DNA of 64,000 nucleotides from positions 51,193 through 115,192 of the forward strand of contig JALQUU010000001.1 in assembly GCA_023260655.1 (NCBI GenBank), given 5' to 3'. Below the pieces are notes generated by a model. It did no database searches. It worked only from the letters and a program-made list of their open reading frames with translations, and was not told the DNA's origin. Below are positions 61,278-64,000 of this stretch, piece after piece; position 1 is the first letter of the stretch; each line of letters starts with the position of its first letter. A program made the translations under genes and the position numbers. The DNA is from Paracoccaceae bacterium (GTDB lineage: Bacteria > Pseudomonadota > Alphaproteobacteria > Rhodobacterales > Rhodobacteraceae).

Positions 61278-62321
61278 ATGAGCACCGAAATCACCCTCAC
61301 CCGTCCCGACGATTGGCACCTCCACCTGCGCGACCGCGCTATGCTTCAGGCCGTCCTGCCTGAAACCGCGCGCCATTTCGCCCGCGCGATCATCATGCCG
61401 AACCTCGTGCCCCCCGTGGTGAAGGGCGCCGATGCCGCCGCCTACCGCGAGCGCATCCTCAAAGCGATCCCCGAGGGTATGGATTTCGACCCCCTCATGA
61501 CGCTCTACCTCACCGAGGATACCGACGCCGCCGATGTCGCTGCCGCCCACGCTTCGGGCCTCGTCAAGGCCGTCAAACTCTACCCGGCAGGTGCCACCAC
61601 CAATTCCCACTCGGGCGTGCGCGACTTCGATAAAGTCCGCCCTGTTCTGGAAAAAATGGCCGAGATCGGCCTGCCCCTCTGCGTGCACGGCGAAGTCACC
61701 GATCCCGCCGTCGACATCTTCGACCGTGAAGCCGTCTTCATCGACCGCGTCCTCGATCCCGTCCGCCGCGCCACCCCCGGCCTCCGCGTCGTGATGGAAC
61801 ACATCACCACCGCCAACGGTGTGGACTATGTGAAATCGAACGCCACCGATCTCGGCGCGACTATCACCACCCACCACCTGATCATCAACCGAAACCACAT
61901 CCTCGTGGGCGGGATCAAACCACATTATTACTGCCTGCCCGTTGCCAAGCGCGAAGCGCACCGCCTCGCGCTGCGTGCCGCCGCCGCCTCCGGCGATGTC
62001 CGCTTCTTCCTCGGCACCGATTCGGCTCCGCATACGGATGAAAACAAGGAAAGCGCCTGTGGTTGCGCGGGCTGCTTCACCGCCACCAACACGATGTCCA
62101 TCCTCGCTCATGTCTTCGAGGAAGAGAACGCGCTCGGTCGTCTCGAAGCCTTCACTTCGCTGAATGGCCCCACGTTCTACCGCCTTCCGGCGAACGGATC
62201 GAAAATCACCCTTCGTAAGCGCGAAAACGCCATCGAATACCCGAAGAAAATCATCTCCGGCGAAGGCCCTGTCACCGTCTTCGACCCCGGCTTCCCCCTC
62301 TTCTGGAGCGTCGTGGCCTAA
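61278..62321 (+). CDS. pyrC: Dihydroorotase (class II)
   Basis: A 347-aa amidohydrolase of the E. coli PyrC type, closing carbamoyl-aspartate to dihydroorotate in pyrimidine synthesis. The metal-binding HXH is in DDWHLHLRD (about 14-18), the carboxylated Lys in [12 protein letters not shown] (about 102), and further ligands in CVHGEVTD and FLGTDSAPH (about 250). pyrE follows 40 nt later, giving a pyrimidine pair. A short non-coding gap separates it from the fusion gene upstream. Confidence 0.96.
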   Translation: MSTEITLTRPDDWHLHLRDRAMLQAVLPETARHFARAIIMPNLVPPVVKGADAAAYRERILKAIPEGMDFDPLMTLYLTEDTDAADVAAAHASGLVKAVKLYPAGATTNSHSGVRDFDKVRPVLEKMAEIGLPLCVHGEVTDPAVDIFDREAVFIDRVLDPVRRATPGLRVVMEHITTANGVDYVKSNATDLGATITTHHLIINRNHILVGGIKPHYYCLPVAKREAHRLALRAAAASGDVRFFLGTDSAPHTDENKESACGCAGCFTATNTMSILAHVFEEENALGRLEAFTSLNGPTFYRLPANGSKITLRKRENAIEYPKKIISGEGPVTVFDPGFPLFWSVVA

Positions 62322-62361
62322 GCCACTCGCCCCATACCGCCAGCCCAAGAAAGGACCGCCC

Positions 62362-63036
62362 ATGATCCCCGCCGCTTACCCGCCCAAAGAGGAAATCGCC
62401 CGCCTGACCGCGCGGATGCTCTGGGAAATCGGCGCGGTGCATTTCATGGAGGACAAGCCCTTCATCTTCGCCTCGGGCCTGCCTTCGCCCGTCTATATCG
62501 ATTGCCGGAAGCTCATTTCCTTCCCCCGCATCCGCTCCACCCTGATGGACTTCCTCACCTGCACAATCATGCGCGACGCAGGGTTTGAAGCCTTCGACAA
62601 TATCGCAGGCGGCGAAACCGCAGGCATCCCCTTCGCCGCCCTCGTGGCCCAGCGTATGGCCCTGCCCATGACCTATGTTCGCAAGAAGCCCAAAGGCTAC
62701 GGCCGCAACGCCCGCATTGAAGGCGCCATGACCGAAGGCGAACGCGTCCTCCTCGTCGAAGACCTCACCACCGATGGCGGCTCGAAACTCTCCTTCGTCG
62801 ACGCGATCCGCGAAACCGGTGCCACCTGCGGCCACACCGCCGTGATCTTCTATTACGGCATCTTCGACAAAACGATCCCGACGCTCCGCGAACACGGCGT
62901 TGAGCTTTCCTACCTCTGCACCTGGTGGGATGTTCTGGCCGAAGCCAAAGTCCAAGGCCGCTTCGCACCGGAGATTCTCGGCGAAGTCGAATCCTTCCTT
63001 AAAGACCCCGACGGCTGGCGCGCTGCCCGCGCCTGA
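62362..63036 (+). CDS. pyrE: Orotate phosphoribosyltransferase
   Basis: A 224-aa type I phosphoribosyltransferase making OMP from orotate and PRPP. The PRPP-binding motif is [14 protein letters not shown] (about 132-145), with [16 protein letters not shown] before it as the flexible catalytic loop. Start at 62362 follows AAAGGA; the longer frame in the track includes pyrC antiphase sequence. Second gene of pyrC-pyrE. Confidence 0.95.
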   Translation: MIPAAYPPKEEIARLTARMLWEIGAVHFMEDKPFIFASGLPSPVYIDCRKLISFPRIRSTLMDFLTCTIMRDAGFEAFDNIAGGETAGIPFAALVAQRMALPMTYVRKKPKGYGRNARIEGAMTEGERVLLVEDLTTDGGSKLSFVDAIRETGATCGHTAVIFYYGIFDKTIPTLREHGVELSYLCTWWDVLAEAKVQGRFAPEILGEVESFLKDPDGWRAARA

Positions 63037-63067
63037 TCGTTTCCAGGCCGAAAATTGAGCATCTTTA

Positions 63068-63095
63068 GGCCGAGGCACCCCGCCTAGGCCTTTCC
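63068..63095 (+). terminator. Probable terminator after pyrE
   Basis: AGGCCGAGGC-ACCCC-GCCTAGGCCT, one mismatch in a 10-bp stem, followed by TTCC, 32 nt past the pyrE stop. The T-run is short. Confidence 0.6.
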
Positions 63096-63156
63096 ATATC
63101 TGGGGGATGGCTTTCCCACCGCCCCCAAATGCGGTAGTGTGCAGCGTGAAGGCGAC

Positions 63157-63165
63157 TTATCCACA
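63157..63165 (+). promoter_or_regulatory. Consensus DnaA box upstream of dnaB
   Basis: TTATCCACA is identical to the strict DnaA-box consensus. It lies 70 nt before the dnaB start codon, in the 198-nt spacer after pyrE, and could couple helicase expression to DnaA. A single box does not indicate an origin. Confidence 0.5.
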
Positions 63166-63234
63166 GAAACATACAAGTTGCCCCCCTCAACGCTCCTCCG
63201 CTATGCACTCCCGATACCCGAGGACGACGACCGA

Positions 63235-64000
63235 TGAACGAGATTGCCAATATCCAAGGCACCACCGCCGAGGTGCAAGCCGCCGATACGATGCCCCATT
63301 CCATCGAAGCTGAGCAGCAGCTTCTGGGGGCCCTTCTCACCAATAACGACGTCTTCGACCGCGTCGCCTCGATCATCTCGACGAAGCATTTCTACGACCC
63401 CGTGCACGCCCGCATCTGGGATGTCGCCGCCGCCCGCATCGCCCGCAATACGCTGGCCTCCCCCGTCACCCTGAAAGCCTTCTTCGAGGATGACGAAGGC
63501 CTCAAGGAACTCGGCGGCCCCGCCTACCTCGCCCGCCTCGCCGGTGCCGCGATCTCCGCCTATGCCGTGCGCGACTACGCCCAACTGATCCACGATCTCG
63601 CCATCCGCCGCGAACTCATCGGCTTGGGGCAGGAAATCTCCGCCAAAGCCAAACGCATGGATGTGGCGCTCGAACCCCGCGAACAGATCGTCGAGGCCGA
63701 ACAGAAGCTCTACAAGCTCTCCGAAGCCGGAGCCTCCGAAACGGGCTTCCAGAGCTTCCTGCGCGCCGTCACCGATGCAGTCAACGTCGCCAACGCCGCC
63801 TACCAGCGCGAAGGTGGCCTCGCCGGCGTCTCCACCGGCCTCATCGACCTCGACAAGAAACTCGGCGGCCTCCACAAATCCGACCTTCTCATCCTCGCAG
63901 GCCGCCCCTCCATGGGCAAAACCTCGCTCGCCACCAACGTCGCCTTCAACATCGCCAAGGCCTATAAACGCGGCCGCCTCCCCGATGGCACCGAAGGGGC
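63235..64000 (+). CDS. dnaB: Replicative DNA helicase DnaB, 5' part
   Basis: The first 255 codons of DnaB; the gene runs off the window. The N-terminal collar domain is recognised from MPHSIEAEQQLLGALL, FYDPVHARIWDV and YAQLIHDLAIRRELI, the linker from about 150-185, and the start of the RecA-like motor with STGLIDLDKKLGGLHKSDLLILAGRPSMGKTS (Walker A GRPSMGKT; here quoted only to identify the junction at about 220). It unwinds DNA at the fork as a hexamer with DnaG primase. The track omits it because it is open at the end. A residue run KAYKRGRLPDGTEG at the edge is a normal family insertion. Confidence 0.93.

Noticed and set aside
60621-62363. 580-aa minus-strand ORF
   Set aside because: Gly/Glu-rich antisense of pyrC and the fusion gene.

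Overview
The window is GC-rich, densely coded DNA from an alphaproteobacterium, almost certainly of the order Rhodobacterales (Rhodobacteraceae/Roseobacteraceae). Supporting evidence is the gene set (DUF1523, DUF1244, SufT/ErpA pair, split TfoX halves, DgcN-DgcA, coxDE-like genes, a DctPQM TRAP transporter), an exact TTAA-N7-TTAA CtrA-type box, and intergenic repeats with a GGATATTT core of the kind I recall from this group. No genus is claimed. There is no sign of a phage, plasmid, CRISPR array or insertion sequence.

Layout. 0-4.6 kb: end of an N-formylglutamate amidohydrolase, DUF1244, the D-glutamate catabolic pair dgcN-dgcA, a universal stress protein, a beta-barrel protein and an FMN split-barrel protein. 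4.6-14.3 kb: a long minus-strand run holding a beta-helix protein broken by a stop codon and, at 8.0-14.3 kb, a tightly coupled operon of mostly uncharacterised proteins around an AAA ATPase (also broken by one in-frame TAG). 14.4-31.6 kb: housekeeping genes: cupin, P1 peptidase, rpmJ, tRNA-Val, dinB, tgt, enoyl-CoA hydratase, sufT-erpA, tpiA, the zwf-pgl-pgi operon behind a perfect 16-bp palindromic operator, a radical SAM protein, anmK, tyrS and ridA. 31.6-40.5 kb: TfoX C-domain protein, a Slam translocon with its probable lipoprotein substrate, ndk, a Bcr-type exporter, a decayed gene, an ABC-F ATPase, a frameshifted marC, an aspartic protease and a DUF985 cupin.

40.6-51.1 kb: the dctPQM TRAP operon, an AT-richer stretch with a pseudo-receiver protein and two tandem 83-aa paralogues, a sulfatase with its formylglycine-generating enzyme, and a dctBD-like two-component pair whose regulator lacks both the GAFTGA loop and the Walker A lysine. 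51.2-60 kb: P450, creatinase, molybdopterin-binding/XdhC pair, an OmpA-type protein broken by an in-frame TAG, and coxE/coxD-like maturation genes. 60-64 kb: an apparent glycosyltransferase/PAPS-reductase-like fusion carrying a frameshift, then pyrC, pyrE and the start of dnaB, with a perfect DnaA box ahead of dnaB.

Two themes stand out. First, six otherwise well conserved genes are disrupted within 64 kb, four of them by in-frame stops that read most simply as Gln codon to stop (C to T) changes. This means either real gene decay or base-level error in the assembly. Second, there are two uncharacterised gene sets: the AAA ATPase operon, and the pseudo-receiver plus twin 83-aa cluster next to paired palindromes upstream of dctP. 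All identifications come from reading the translated sequences and remembered family features; nothing was searched.
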